From positions 1 through 52,166 of the forward strand of contig QKHZ01000268.1 in assembly GCA_003249795.1 (NCBI GenBank): 52,166 nt of DNA. Direction: 5' to 3'. Positions 44,401 through 51,897 of this stretch are shown one piece after another. The position numbers and the translations under genes are program-made. Under the pieces are notes generated by a model. That model made no database searches and was not told where the DNA came from. It saw only the letters and a list, made by a program, of their open reading frames with translations. This stretch comes from a bacterium. GTDB taxonomy: Bacteria; Planctomycetota; SZUA-567. The first letter of the stretch is position 1, and each line of letters opens with the position of its first letter.

Positions 44401-47400
44401 GGCAGGCATCCACCAGTTTTTGCAGTTCCTGTGGAGTATCGGGCAACGCGTCTGCAAGAATAAGCGGCGTTTCCCAAGACGAACAACTCGCGCGCAACGA
44501 GGACTGGGTGACAACCGCATACGCTTGCGTGTCGGTTAAAATGAGCTTGGCGCGCTCCTCCGGAATATCGGTCGCCAGAGGCACATAATAACCTCCTGCC
44601 CGCAAGACGCCGAGAACGGCTGCGGCAAACCAGACCGAGCGCTCCATACAAATCCCGATCGCTTTGCCGCGGATGTCAGCATCCTGCGTCAGTGCATGGG
44701 CGATGCGTGCTGCCGCGTCTTCCAGTTGCCGATAGCTGAGGCTTCCGTCTTCAGCGACAACAGCGGTCTTGTCCGGCGCGGCTTTTACCTGCTCAGTAAA
44801 ACGGGCGTAAAGTCCGGTTTGTTGTACTGAGCTTTCAGAACCTTTAGCGAATGCGAGGACGGCATCCGTTTCTTCTTGCGTAAAGGGGCGTGTTGCCGAT
44901 ACAGGCGCTGACGGATCTTGCGAGAATGCCGACAGAATCCGGCAGAACCAGTTGGCCCAGCGCTCGACCGTTGTCTGTTTCAAACGGCACGGATCATATT
45001 CAAAATCAAGATGGATCACGCCGCCGGTTTCAATCGTATCCAGACTGATCGCAAACATGGAGCCGGGGATGGGTGCACTGACCGGCTGCAGGACTGAGCC
45101 AGCCAGTTTCAGTTCGCGCTCATCGGCGTTTTCATACGTAATCATTGTCTGGACAAGATGTCCGTACCCGTCTTCGGCAAGCGTCTCAAACGGCAGTTCC
45201 TGATTGGCGTAAGCAAAGACACAGGCTTCGCGCACCGTTGTCAGAAATTGCCGGATCGTCTGCTCAGGCTGCACTTTCATGCGCAGGATAATGGTGTTAA
45301 CAAACATCCCGACCGTTTTGTCAAAGCGCTCGCCGGGGCGACCTGCTGCAACGGTGCCGATCGTGATGTCATCCTGCCCCGAAAGGTTTTTTAACAGAAT
45401 TGCATAACCTGCCGCAAGCATCATGAACAGCGAAACGCCGCAGTCCTTTGCTGACGCGCGCAACGTTGTTGTTGTCTTTTTGTCAACATCAATCCGAATG
45501 TGCCCTGCCGAAGCGGGTTGAGTCTCTGACAGGGCAAAGTCAAAAGGGACATCAGCCGCGCTCGCCTCCTCAAGAACGGCATGCCACTCCTGACGAAGCC
45601 GGTTTTCCTGTTCTGATCCGGAAAACTCTTTCATCGTTCCGGCATAGTCTGCATACGTTGGTGGCGGTGGCGCTAGCGTCTGCCCTTCATACGCAAGCTG
45701 CAGATCCTGCGACAGTGTCGCAAGCGAAATCCCGTCAAGAACAAGATGCAGGCCGTCAAGCATCAACAGGCAATCTTTTTCAGTTTCAACGAATCCGGCA
45801 CGGAAAAGCGGGCCGTGTGCGAGGTCAAACGGCTTCATGAAATCCTGAATGATCTGCTGCTGCTCGCGGCCGTCTGCTTCGATCCGTTCCAACGAAATTT
45901 TCGGCTCTTCGACCGTGATCGCTGTGTACTCGCCATTGACGATGCGGTAACTTGTGCGCAATGCGTCGTGGCGGCGGATGACCTCACCCAGCGCAATCTC
46001 CAACCGGTTCGCATCAAGTTTCGACTCTGTTGTCCATGCACCGGGCATGTGGTAAGCGCGCTGATCACCGCTGCGTTGCATCTCCGCCATAAGGCGGCGC
46101 TCGACAGAAGTCAGTTGCCGGAAGAACGCGGGGCCGCCGCCTTTAAATTCGAAACCGCCTTTGCGAAGCGCCATGACGCTTTTGCGGATCGCGTCGGCAA
46201 CAGCAGCGATGTCGTCATCGGTGTGCTGCACGGAGAAGAAGCAGGTGCGGCGCTCCCACGTATAAACACCATGCTCCAGAAGCAACATATACAAAAGATC
46301 CAACTCAATCGGTTGTAATAGCGGGCTGTACGAGCCGAAACTGTCGAACTTGAACTGACTGGCGAAGTAACTGATCCGGAGCGGAACTTCTTCCTGCTCA
46401 AACCATGCATTCAAGCTGTCGGCAAACTGCTCGGTACGCCGATTCATCAGCGGATACCATTCCGGATGCGATTCAAGCAAATCCACCACCGCACACACCG
46501 ATGCCATCGCAAGAGGATGGCGGCAGAAGGTTCCGCCAAAGACAATCATCTCGGCTTCTGGAACCGATCCGTCACCATAATTCCACGCGCCGCCGTCGAT
46601 ATGGTCCATGCATTTGCTTTTGCCGCAGACAACTCCGACCGGCATACCGCCACCGATGATCTTGCCGTAAAGCGCCATGTCCGCGCGGATGCCGAAATGC
46701 TCCTGACAACCGCCTGGGGCAATCCGAAAACCCGTGACCATTTCGTCAAAGATCAGGATGGTATCGGTGTCTTCGGTGATCTGCCGCAGTTTTCGCAGGA
46801 ATGTCTGCGGTTGCAGTGACGGCCGGCGGCTCTGCACCGGTTCGACCAGCACCGCCGCGAGCTCCCCGCGCTTCGCCAACGCTTCGATCCGTTGCAGTGA
46901 CTCGTCGGTGCCGTAATCGAAAATGACCATGTCTTCGACCATGCCTTGCGGCGTTCCGGGAGAGAGGGCGATTGTGTGCTCTTCGCCGTGGTTCATGGCG
47001 ATAACCCCGTCAAAGATTCCGTGGTACGAGCCGCTGAACATGGCGATTTTTTTGCGGCCCGTGTGTGCGCGCGCAATCCGCAACGCCATCATGACCGACT
47101 CGCTGCCGGTGTTGGAAAATGCGGTCCGCTCGTTTCCTGTCAGGCGGCAGATTCCCTCAGCGGCTTTGCCGGTCAGGTCGCACTGCGGACCAAGCTCATA
47201 CCCCTGGCTGATCTGTTGCTCGACTGCACGCGTCATCTCCGGCATGCCGTGACCAAGAAAATGCACGCCCATCCCCAGCGCGATATCAATATAGCTGTTG
47301 CCGTCGACATCGGTGAAGTGCGAGCCTTTACTTGCCGATGAGATGATCGGATACGCGGCCTCTTTCATTGAGAAGCGGAACGAGAGTGTGCTTTTCCAGT

Positions 47401-48124
47401 CGGCCAGATTTTTACGGCTGCGGCGCATCATGTCGCGGCTGGTATGGGTACGCTGCACATGGCGTTTAACCAGATCGTTTACAAAAACAGTCTGCTCTTC
47501 AGTTAAGGAATCTGCTTCCAATTTCAAGCCGCGAACATTGCGCTGGATCGAGCGGATCGTTTCCTGCTCTTCAGCCGTTAATACCGGTGCATGATTTTCT
47601 GTCGACGCCTTTGCAGGTATCGTTGTCGGGGCTGCAGCTTGAACAGCGGCGGCGTTAATTTGCGATGGCTGTGCAGAAACCGGTATTGCAGATGCATCTG
47701 GTGAAAGCATCTGCAGTTGTTGCCTGAAAAGTGCCTGCATGGTCTGGATCTGCTGCACAAAAAGTCCGGCCAAACCGCTATCGGGATTAACAGTTGTTAT
47801 TGTACTATGATTGGCTGTTACTGCTGGAGCTGTTGGCTGAGTTGGTAGCGGAATCGGTTGCGGTGCCGGTGTTGCGGTTTGCGGCTGGATGCCGTTCTGC
47901 TCGATATAGTCGACAATCTTTTCAAGCGACGTCAACTCACGGAAAAAGAAACCCATCTCCACGGTCACGCCGTACATACCCTCAAGCCGCTGGCCCAGTT
48001 TAAGCATCATCAACGAGTCAAGGCCGAGCTCGAATAGGTTGGCTTTCGGATCCAGTGAGTCTTTTGCCAGAGCAAAAATATTCGCCATCTCTGAGGCGAT
48101 GCCGTCATAAATTTTCTGATTCAT
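38405..48124 (-). CDS. NRPS2: T-aminotransferase-C-A-T-E-C-A-T megasynthase
   Basis: 3239 residues. PKS-type carrier with S37 (LGLDSLMML); Pro/Gln/Ala-rich linker about 80-190; class III aminotransferase about 230-665 with PLP lysine K488 (LYGKIIGGGMPVG), of the kind that makes beta-amino acyl chains in iturin and microcystin synthases. C domain about 675-1110, motif LHLVLDG (H793). A domain about 1130-1600 (FTSGSTGTPKG from 1250), pocket read as D-V-Q-D-L-F-M-V-Q-K. T with S1642. Canonical E domain about 1690-2115 (HHLVVDGVSW from 1822, IEGHGRQ, VFNYLAD). C domain about 2140-2580 with motif PHLIADG (H2295). A domain about 2590-3095, pocket D-A-H-N-V-L-L-V-E-K. T with S3157. The acidic C-terminal tail (about 3200-3239) looks like a docking region. 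Neither pocket matches a code I know. No thioesterase. Confidence 0.9.
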   Translation of the reverse strand: MNQKIYDGIASEMANIFALAKDSLDPKANLFELGLDSLMMLKLGQRLEGMYGVTVEMGFFFRELTSLEKIVDYIEQNGIQPQTATPAPQPIPLPTQPTAPAVTANHSTITTVNPDSGLAGLFVQQIQTMQALFRQQLQMLSPDASAIPVSAQPSQINAAAVQAAAPTTIPAKASTENHAPVLTAEEQETIRSIQRNVRGLKLEADSLTEEQTVFVNDLVKRHVQRTHTSRDMMRRSRKNLADWKSTLSFRFSMKEAAYPIISSASKGSHFTDVDGNSYIDIALGMGVHFLGHGMPEMTRAVEQQISQGYELGPQCDLTGKAAEGICRLTGNERTAFSNTGSESVMMALRIARAHTGRKKIAMFSGSYHGIFDGVIAMNHGEEHTIALSPGTPQGMVEDMVIFDYGTDESLQRIEALAKRGELAAVLVEPVQSRRPSLQPQTFLRKLRQITEDTDTILIFDEMVTGFRIAPGGCQEHFGIRADMALYGKIIGGGMPVGVVCGKSKCMDHIDGGAWNYGDGSVPEAEMIVFGGTFCRHPLAMASVCAVVDLLESHPEWYPLMNRRTEQFADSLNAWFEQEEVPLRISYFASQFKFDSFGSYSPLLQPIELDLLYMLLLEHGVYTWERRTCFFSVQHTDDDIAAVADAIRKSVMALRKGGFEFKGGGPAFFRQLTSVERRLMAEMQRSGDQRAYHMPGAWTTESKLDANRLEIALGEVIRRHDALRTSYRIVNGEYTAITVEEPKISLERIEADGREQQQIIQDFMKPFDLAHGPLFRAGFVETEKDCLLMLDGLHLVLDGISLATLSQDLQLAYEGQTLAPPPPTYADYAGTMKEFSGSEQENRLRQEWHAVLEEASAADVPFDFALSETQPASAGHIRIDVDKKTTTTLRASAKDCGVSLFMMLAAGYAILLKNLSGQDDITIGTVAAGRPGERFDKTVGMFVNTIILRMKVQPEQTIRQFLTTVREACVFAYANQELPFETLAEDGYGHLVQTMITYENADERELKLAGSVLQPVSAPIPGSMFAISLDTIETGGVIHLDFEYDPCRLKQTTVERWANWFCRILSAFSQDPSAPVSATRPFTQEETDAVLAFAKGSESSVQQTGLYARFTEQVKAAPDKTAVVAEDGSLSYRQLEDAAARIAHALTQDADIRGKAIGICMERSVWFAAAVLGVLRAGGYYVPLATDIPEERAKLILTDTQAYAVVTQSSLRASCSSWETPLILADALPDTPQELQKLVDACPKDLAYILFTSGSTGTPKGVMITQQSVMNLVQWLADDIYQPLGETVREAMLAHFVFDVSVQHLFGSLLNGHTLHILPEHMAADGYSLREYLKKNTIDLLDMTPSQFQILTERGRYPVFPSIRHLNFGAETLHAEIVRQFYSHEANTGVRVCNMYGPTETCVQSTWHDVDLVNDATGNAIPIGKPILNTTAYVLDHDQTLQAVGLYGQLYIGGAGLSQGYLNLQQQTEDAFVESPYGRLYNTGDRARWTEEGELVFAGRKDSQIKILGHRIEPEEIEQVAKTFPGIEHAAVMVLHEGDSVTLTLFHSPVVDTAAIRTHLEQRLPSYMVPRRIAGLEKLPLTVSGKIDRRALGEIRLSSGKRSAVAQKPLTPTEETLAGIWKNILKCETVNPEDHFLELGGDSIKALQIVARMTEAGYPIRMNDLFRLGTLSELAKHVNSSSRAEIVQRKPYQGIAALSPMQAWFFQTHTQNLHHYNHALLFETPSLSAQTVRLATESLWKRHDALRATFTNVDAEVTQTIQPTTIPDNLFTVVDLAGDPNATAQITRITSEQQAAFRLDQAPLFRITLFKTGGRDRVFFLAHHLVVDGVSWHLLLEDFRAAYELISSGSAAQVTPSIDSFADWTQAASESATEQSMEYAAKFWLETLDGLQPAFTSTENSSDIKPQSKTIEVHCTDISLHDLNTKPLAACNATAADAALTALRKALNKTAPQASGVLIEGHGRQAVGPVDEPAQAVGWFTSIWPVRFDAIDETSGLLDLLIQTKEASRTASRRGTDYAMIRYLSDLPQAEKLRATQEPDIVFNYLADLSGKDTFFVPSHEPTGASSTAGPQAASMELDLFFQNGTFTLQANIRTDKVTEQQARDILNETIRTLRDLIQTCGQQTETILTASDLTTQPLTQADFEAVCSRYQYRPEEIEDAYPLTPVQEGMLFHTRREPESPAYFEQLWFDLEGELDTESFRRAWQTVVQRHPVLRTVFVDSPDGSPLQVVLKQLPPLFELIGKNDIQSNNPQRLFDELCEKDRQMPFDLEHGPLLRCKLVQVDGNRWRFLNSYPHLIADGWCIGIMLEEVGQLYRQYTGIAPAVLAEPVPYSRFIQAAREADDKSSASAVTWEDYLDGLVEVTGIAPTRAGTGRQMNEYAFNLDNDLREGLEQTAREWNVTPSVVFQTAWSALLSRHAETDDTVFGLVCSGRDLPLDGIESIMGLCIQTLPIRARMDKIKSPKELAAQLQHDRIGLEKRAQISAMPAGTWFNHILVFENYPLDDSVLQPFTDTGLKVSQPGGHEEVEYELSIEVHPSQNFAITVHYNESRYDGAFIRQIGQQLVHVLRTLTRTPDTLLSDLELQPQSEVAAAETHSDSHLQEDGQTVMDLFMKKVSENPQAPCVQFGGNCFSRKEIADRAMNVAAVLHQAGVQTGTPVCMQLPRCEEVVPVILGIWLSGGIYLPLWPDAPTAQLKSILEELDNPVLITAQDTNEIAALVSVIFPPDKLLQPADQMEKLSEVKLYDAAYMIYTSGSTGKPKGVIVGHQSLRNLGIWIAETMYNELSTPVRETWIPPIPFDASLHSLLGALLHGHLLLVPDEETRNDPSLLSAFMHNHNSTVANMTPTYFSALLDEVDGGVWSGDLVVLGAESVPASLIERFYENPAHQDKILCNLYGPTEACVEVACYWMHQNDWDRNLPIPVGEPVRHTGFNLIDRFGHAAATGVPGELLISGECLAAGYNQRPEETDRAFTASPLAQMDGKRVYRSGDKMRRVADGSYTYLGRMDRQLKIRGHRIEPDQVENAINLYPGIDGSAVIGVTVSGRAVADAQRMVAFVRAKECDLDALRVYLRGQLAHYMIPDDLICMDRFPLTANNKLDMKKLTQIYLERKPQENADQNSVLVPENDTEKYLAEIWQEILSAWPASRAQSFFDAGGNSLAAMRFAGRIRSRLGFDIKLRALYESSSFGQIAELIATNQDDFEQKEKQDASVSDSTEKNDLHESGTDEEMTDDEKELLNML

Positions 48125-48248
48125 AATCCTGATTTCCGTTTAAAATATAGGACTTCGCTGTCGGTGTCATCATTTGACAGACGGCAGAGATTATTTTGCG
48201 TGCAGAATGAGTCGGTATGAGAAACAAGCCACGTTTGTTTCAGACCGC

Positions 48249-49784
48249 TCAGTCCGTTGTGAAACGGAATACCGGCCCCTGAATGGTTTCCTTTTCAGGA
48301 ACAAATTCATAGTCAATGTCCGGGTAGTATTCTTTCAGGCTCTGATAGCGCCGGTAGTCATTGGTCTTTTCCATGTACGGTCGCGAACGGACTGTATCTA
48401 CCCGCCAGAAGTACTCTTTGCCTGGTGCCAAATTGTCGACTTCATAGGAGTAAGTATTTTCGTCTGTAACGTAAAGACGGACACCGTCATGTTTTTCCAT
48501 CGAGGCTTCGCAGACGGCTTTTTCCGATTCGCCGACATACACTGCATACGTGCCGTAGAGCAACCCCGCATCCCAGCTCAGGGTTGTTTTTCCGGAAGAA
48601 ATAGTCTTCCCCGACTTCGGACGCATATGGCAAGGCGCGCCGCTGATCTGTCGCAGAATACTGTCATACATCAGCCGTCCGACCCACGGATCGTCGCTGG
48701 TATTGATAAACAGCAGGATGTAAGTATCGCGGTGCATGTAATAACCAACGCAACAGTAATAGCCGGGAATCGCTCCTTCAACGCCGCGGAATGTTCCACG
48801 GCCGGTCAACCGTTCCATGAGTCCCAAGCCCCGCGCGTCTTCCGGACGGCCGTTGTAGTCACAGATTAATTTTGTCATGCGTGCGTAGGAATGCGGATGC
48901 AACAACTTGTCCGATTCAAACAAAGCCTGCATGAAACGCAACACATCGTCCGGGCTGCAGATGGCTGCGGCCGGCGTTGTCGGATACCGCATCGTCCGCT
49001 CAGCTAGCGTCGAAGAGTGAATACCGGTATAGCCGCGAATCATGTTGTCCGGCAGTTCACGCTCGGAAGTGTCGAACCAGCTTTTTTTCATGCCGCATTT
49101 ATCGAAGACCCGTTGTTTCAGAATTTCTGCCAGGGGCTTCTGGTCGATCTTCTCGGCGATGAGCCCTGCAATCAAATAATCCGTATCGCTGTAGGCATAG
49201 GTTCCGGGATCAACAACCAGTTTCGGATTCGAACCAATCACCTCGGCAAGAATCTTTTGTGGCGTATAGCGCAGACGGTCAAACTTCGGATCTGCACTCA
49301 GACCCAACGCCTCAATATTCCTATAGTCATAAATCCCCGACGACATCATCAGGCAGTCCTTGAGGGTAATCTCATTCGCTTCCGGATGGACACCATAGCC
49401 CAGCAGATCACTCAACTTTTGATCCAGTCGCAATTTCCACTCATGTTCCATCTGAAGCAAACTGGCGGAAATCATCGTACGGGTCAACGGGCCGACGCGG
49501 AACGGCATGTCGACCTGCATCGGCTTGCCTGTTGCGTATGAAGACACACCGACGTTGGCGATTCGCAACCCCCAGTCGGGTGATTGAACAATCAGAAGCG
49601 CACCCGGGATCCGCTTGTTATCGACCTCACGCTGCATTCGCGTTATCCACCGTTCCGGAACAAGTTTCGGATCGGCTTTGTTTAGTTCTTCCTGCGCGAA
49701 ACCATGACTTTGCACTGCTGCCCAGAACAATAGCCCAAGCAGACAAACGGCGCCAGTATAACGAACTGTTTTTATCATATTCAT
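48249..49784 (-). CDS. Secreted S12/class C serine hydrolase paralogue with destroyed active site, FN3-like C-terminus
   Basis: 511 residues. Signal peptide MNMIKTVRYTGAVCLLGLLF with likely cleavage near GFA|QEE. The beta-lactamase/transpeptidase-like fold is clear (FRVGPLTRTMISASLLQMEHE; LKDCLMMSSGIYDYRN). The catalytic SxxK is changed to P99-L-T-R102, YxN to YSD, and the HGG-type third motif to VEG. Catalysis is therefore very unlikely. The C-terminal 110 residues are fibronectin type III-like (TLSWDAGLLYG to EYFWRVDTVRS). It is 67 bases downstream of the intact paralogue and 124 bases upstream of the NRPS2 gene, all in one direction. It may bind the same ligand as the active copy, as a sensor, scaffold or immunity protein. 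Confidence 0.82.
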   Translation of the reverse strand: MNMIKTVRYTGAVCLLGLLFWAAVQSHGFAQEELNKADPKLVPERWITRMQREVDNKRIPGALLIVQSPDWGLRIANVGVSSYATGKPMQVDMPFRVGPLTRTMISASLLQMEHEWKLRLDQKLSDLLGYGVHPEANEITLKDCLMMSSGIYDYRNIEALGLSADPKFDRLRYTPQKILAEVIGSNPKLVVDPGTYAYSDTDYLIAGLIAEKIDQKPLAEILKQRVFDKCGMKKSWFDTSERELPDNMIRGYTGIHSSTLAERTMRYPTTPAAAICSPDDVLRFMQALFESDKLLHPHSYARMTKLICDYNGRPEDARGLGLMERLTGRGTFRGVEGAIPGYYCCVGYYMHRDTYILLFINTSDDPWVGRLMYDSILRQISGAPCHMRPKSGKTISSGKTTLSWDAGLLYGTYAVYVGESEKAVCEASMEKHDGVRLYVTDENTYSYEVDNLAPGKEYFWRVDTVRSRPYMEKTNDYRRYQSLKEYYPDIDYEFVPEKETIQGPVFRFTTD

Positions 49785-49851
49785 GGTGATATTGAATCCT
49801 TCATGATGCCGACCGCAATGGGCATTAACCGAATTCCGGTTATCAAAAATA

Positions 49852-51522
49852 TTATTCTACTGTGAAGTGCCAAACCGGTCCTTCGAACAACCTGAATTCG
49901 CTTGGTTTTCGGAAGACGTAGGTTTTTTCATAACTCAGATTATAGTCGACCAGATCTTCATCCGCTTCATAATCACGATCCGACTGTTTGTTCAGTGCAT
50001 CGACCCGCCAATAGTATGTTTGTCCCGAACGGAGATTTTTGACCGGGCAGGCAAAGTTATCGACGGTGTATAGCTCTACACCATCATGTTTGTCCTTGGT
50101 TGCGGTGCGGACTTTATCGGCATCGGTTCCTACATAGACAAAATGCTTGAACCCGTAAAAGTCTCCCGCATGCCACCGCAGGGTCAGTTCGCCGTTTGAT
50201 GTTTCGACGTCCTCTGCCCCCTTGACTGGGACAGGTGCATCACAGGCGCCGAAAATCTGCTCCTGAATCCGGTAGCATATTTCCGCACGCGTATATTTAT
50301 TGTCGAACGTATTACAGAATTGCAGATAAAACGATTGCTCTTCCGGATAGTAAAAAACTGCGGTTAAATACCCAAGGGCAGTTCCACCGTGGCCGTAGGA
50401 CGGCCCCCGTGGAAGGAGTTCTTCCAGAATGGCCTTGCCGTAGCCCTGGTGGTCACCGATATAGTTCATCTGCAACAGCTTTGCGCGACTTTCGACAGAG
50501 ATCAGCTCTTCTGTCGTCAGCAGTTTCTGATAAAACTGAACCATGTCAAACGGCGTGGAGATGATTGCCCCGGCAGCCCAAGGCACGTCCTGGTTATATC
50601 GCGTACAGTCGATCCAGAATTCGTAATCTTTGTAGCCTGTATGCCCATGGGCGGTGCGCTTGGTGACGCGATAGTCGGTTGCCATGAAGGTGTCAGTTAT
50701 CTTGATCTTATCGAAGATCCGTTCTTTGAGAATCTGTTCCAGCGGCTTACCTTCAATACGCTCTGCAATCAGACCGCAGACCAGATAGCCGGTATTGGTG
50801 TAGGTATAGAAATAGTTTTCACCGTCATCCGTTCCTCCCGGCTCATCTGTCGTGGAGGTGCCTTTATTTTTTGCGATGGCCAGAATCTGTTCCTGTGTGA
50901 AATCGTACATGGCATTTTTCTCGGTGACGTCGCCAAGATACTCTTCATTGGTGTAACTGTAGAGGCCTGAGGTCATGTCCAGACATTCATGGATCGTAAT
51001 CTCCTCGCCGTTACAGATCAGTTTCATGGTTTCCGGCGGAAGGTATTTACCGATCAGATCATCAATATTGATTTTATGTTCGGCGTCCAGTTGCAACATC
51101 ATCGTGGCGATAAAGATCTTTGTACAACTTCCGATCCGGAACTGTGTCGATGGCAGCAGCTCTACCGAATCATCATCGAGGCGTGCTTTTCCTGACCGGG
51201 CAAAACGCGCACCCCAGTTCGGATTACTGAAAAGGACGGCAACGCCCGGCATGATGTTGTTTTTCGTGTAGTAATCAAGGACATCGGTCCAGCACTTTGG
51301 AGCCCAGTACCACTCCCGCTGGCTTGAGGCGTCTTCTGTGTCGGCACAGGGCAACGGGTCGGGCTGGAGCGTTTCGTCCGTATAAACCGGGGTCACTCCG
51401 CCATAGGGCTCCGGCTTCGGGGCAGGCTTTTGCGCGTCCCCCGCAGAAATCATTGTTGGGCAAAGCACAACGATGGCAATCCACACGATGAACGTAATAA
51501 TTTTACATAATTTTGCAGACAC
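49852..51522 (-). CDS. Secreted S12/class C serine hydrolase (beta-lactamase/D-peptidase fold), active-site intact
   Basis: 556 residues from a GTG at 51520-51522 with ACGGAG nine bases upstream. A longer frame from a TTG at 51591 puts an unlikely tail before the signal peptide (KLCKIITFIVWIAIVVLCP, cleavage near ISAGDA). Active-site motifs are complete: S132-C-T-K135 in FRIGSCTKIF, YTN in YTYTNTGY, and HGG in SYGHGGTALGY. A fibronectin type III-like domain closes the protein (TLRWHAGDFYGFKHFVYVG to YYWRVDALN). The family includes D-aminopeptidases, esterases, beta-lactamases and the ClbP/XcnG-type peptidases that release NRPS prodrugs. As the first gene of the transcript leading to NRPS2, it may mature or detoxify the peptide, which is expected to contain D-residues. 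Confidence 0.82.
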   Translation of the reverse strand: MSAKLCKIITFIVWIAIVVLCPTMISAGDAQKPAPKPEPYGGVTPVYTDETLQPDPLPCADTEDASSQREWYWAPKCWTDVLDYYTKNNIMPGVAVLFSNPNWGARFARSGKARLDDDSVELLPSTQFRIGSCTKIFIATMMLQLDAEHKINIDDLIGKYLPPETMKLICNGEEITIHECLDMTSGLYSYTNEEYLGDVTEKNAMYDFTQEQILAIAKNKGTSTTDEPGGTDDGENYFYTYTNTGYLVCGLIAERIEGKPLEQILKERIFDKIKITDTFMATDYRVTKRTAHGHTGYKDYEFWIDCTRYNQDVPWAAGAIISTPFDMVQFYQKLLTTEELISVESRAKLLQMNYIGDHQGYGKAILEELLPRGPSYGHGGTALGYLTAVFYYPEEQSFYLQFCNTFDNKYTRAEICYRIQEQIFGACDAPVPVKGAEDVETSNGELTLRWHAGDFYGFKHFVYVGTDADKVRTATKDKHDGVELYTVDNFACPVKNLRSGQTYYWRVDALNKQSDRDYEADEDLVDYNLSYEKTYVFRKPSEFRLFEGPVWHFTVE

Positions 51523-51897
51523 GGATTTATTCTCCGTTATCAAGTAACAAATCGGAATAACAAAACTGAAATGCTTCCAGCAGCATCGCAATTATTTTAT
51601 TCTTCTTAATCGTCTTCGTCGAGTGCTACCCGATTGTTACACCTGAATAATCTGTAAATTTTAACAGAGACACAAAAGTCTTGCCAGTGTTTCTGGAATG
51701 TTTTTTCAGGATGGAATTGAAAAAAAACGACAAACAGAGTACTTTTAGATATCTCGGTGGTGGGCAAAAACACGATTCGCCGTACCATGCAGCAGCAATG
51801 ACGCAAATGGTGATGGCATTTCCAGTGTAATTTTCGGGCAGCATGTAACAACCGGATTGATAGGGTGGAGTACATCTGTAGATCGGATGGAAATTTG
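51523..51897. other. Divergent promoter region between the hydrolase/NRPS2 transcript and NRPS3
   Basis: 375 AT-rich bases without a supported gene. On the plus strand TTGAAA (51717-51722) is followed after 17 bases by TACTTT (51740-51745), a fair promoter for NRPS3 with a long leader. No clear minus-strand pair or operator palindrome was found by eye. Confidence 0.4.

Noticed and set aside
48125-48248. Separate promoter for NRPS2
   Set aside because: The 124-base gap has no clear -35/-10 pair by eye, so cotranscription with the hydrolases is the simpler view, though not proven.
51523-51591. TTG-initiated N-terminal extension of the intact serine hydrolase
   Set aside because: It puts 23 residues before the signal peptide. 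The GTG at 51522 has ACGGAG upstream and gives a normal signal sequence.
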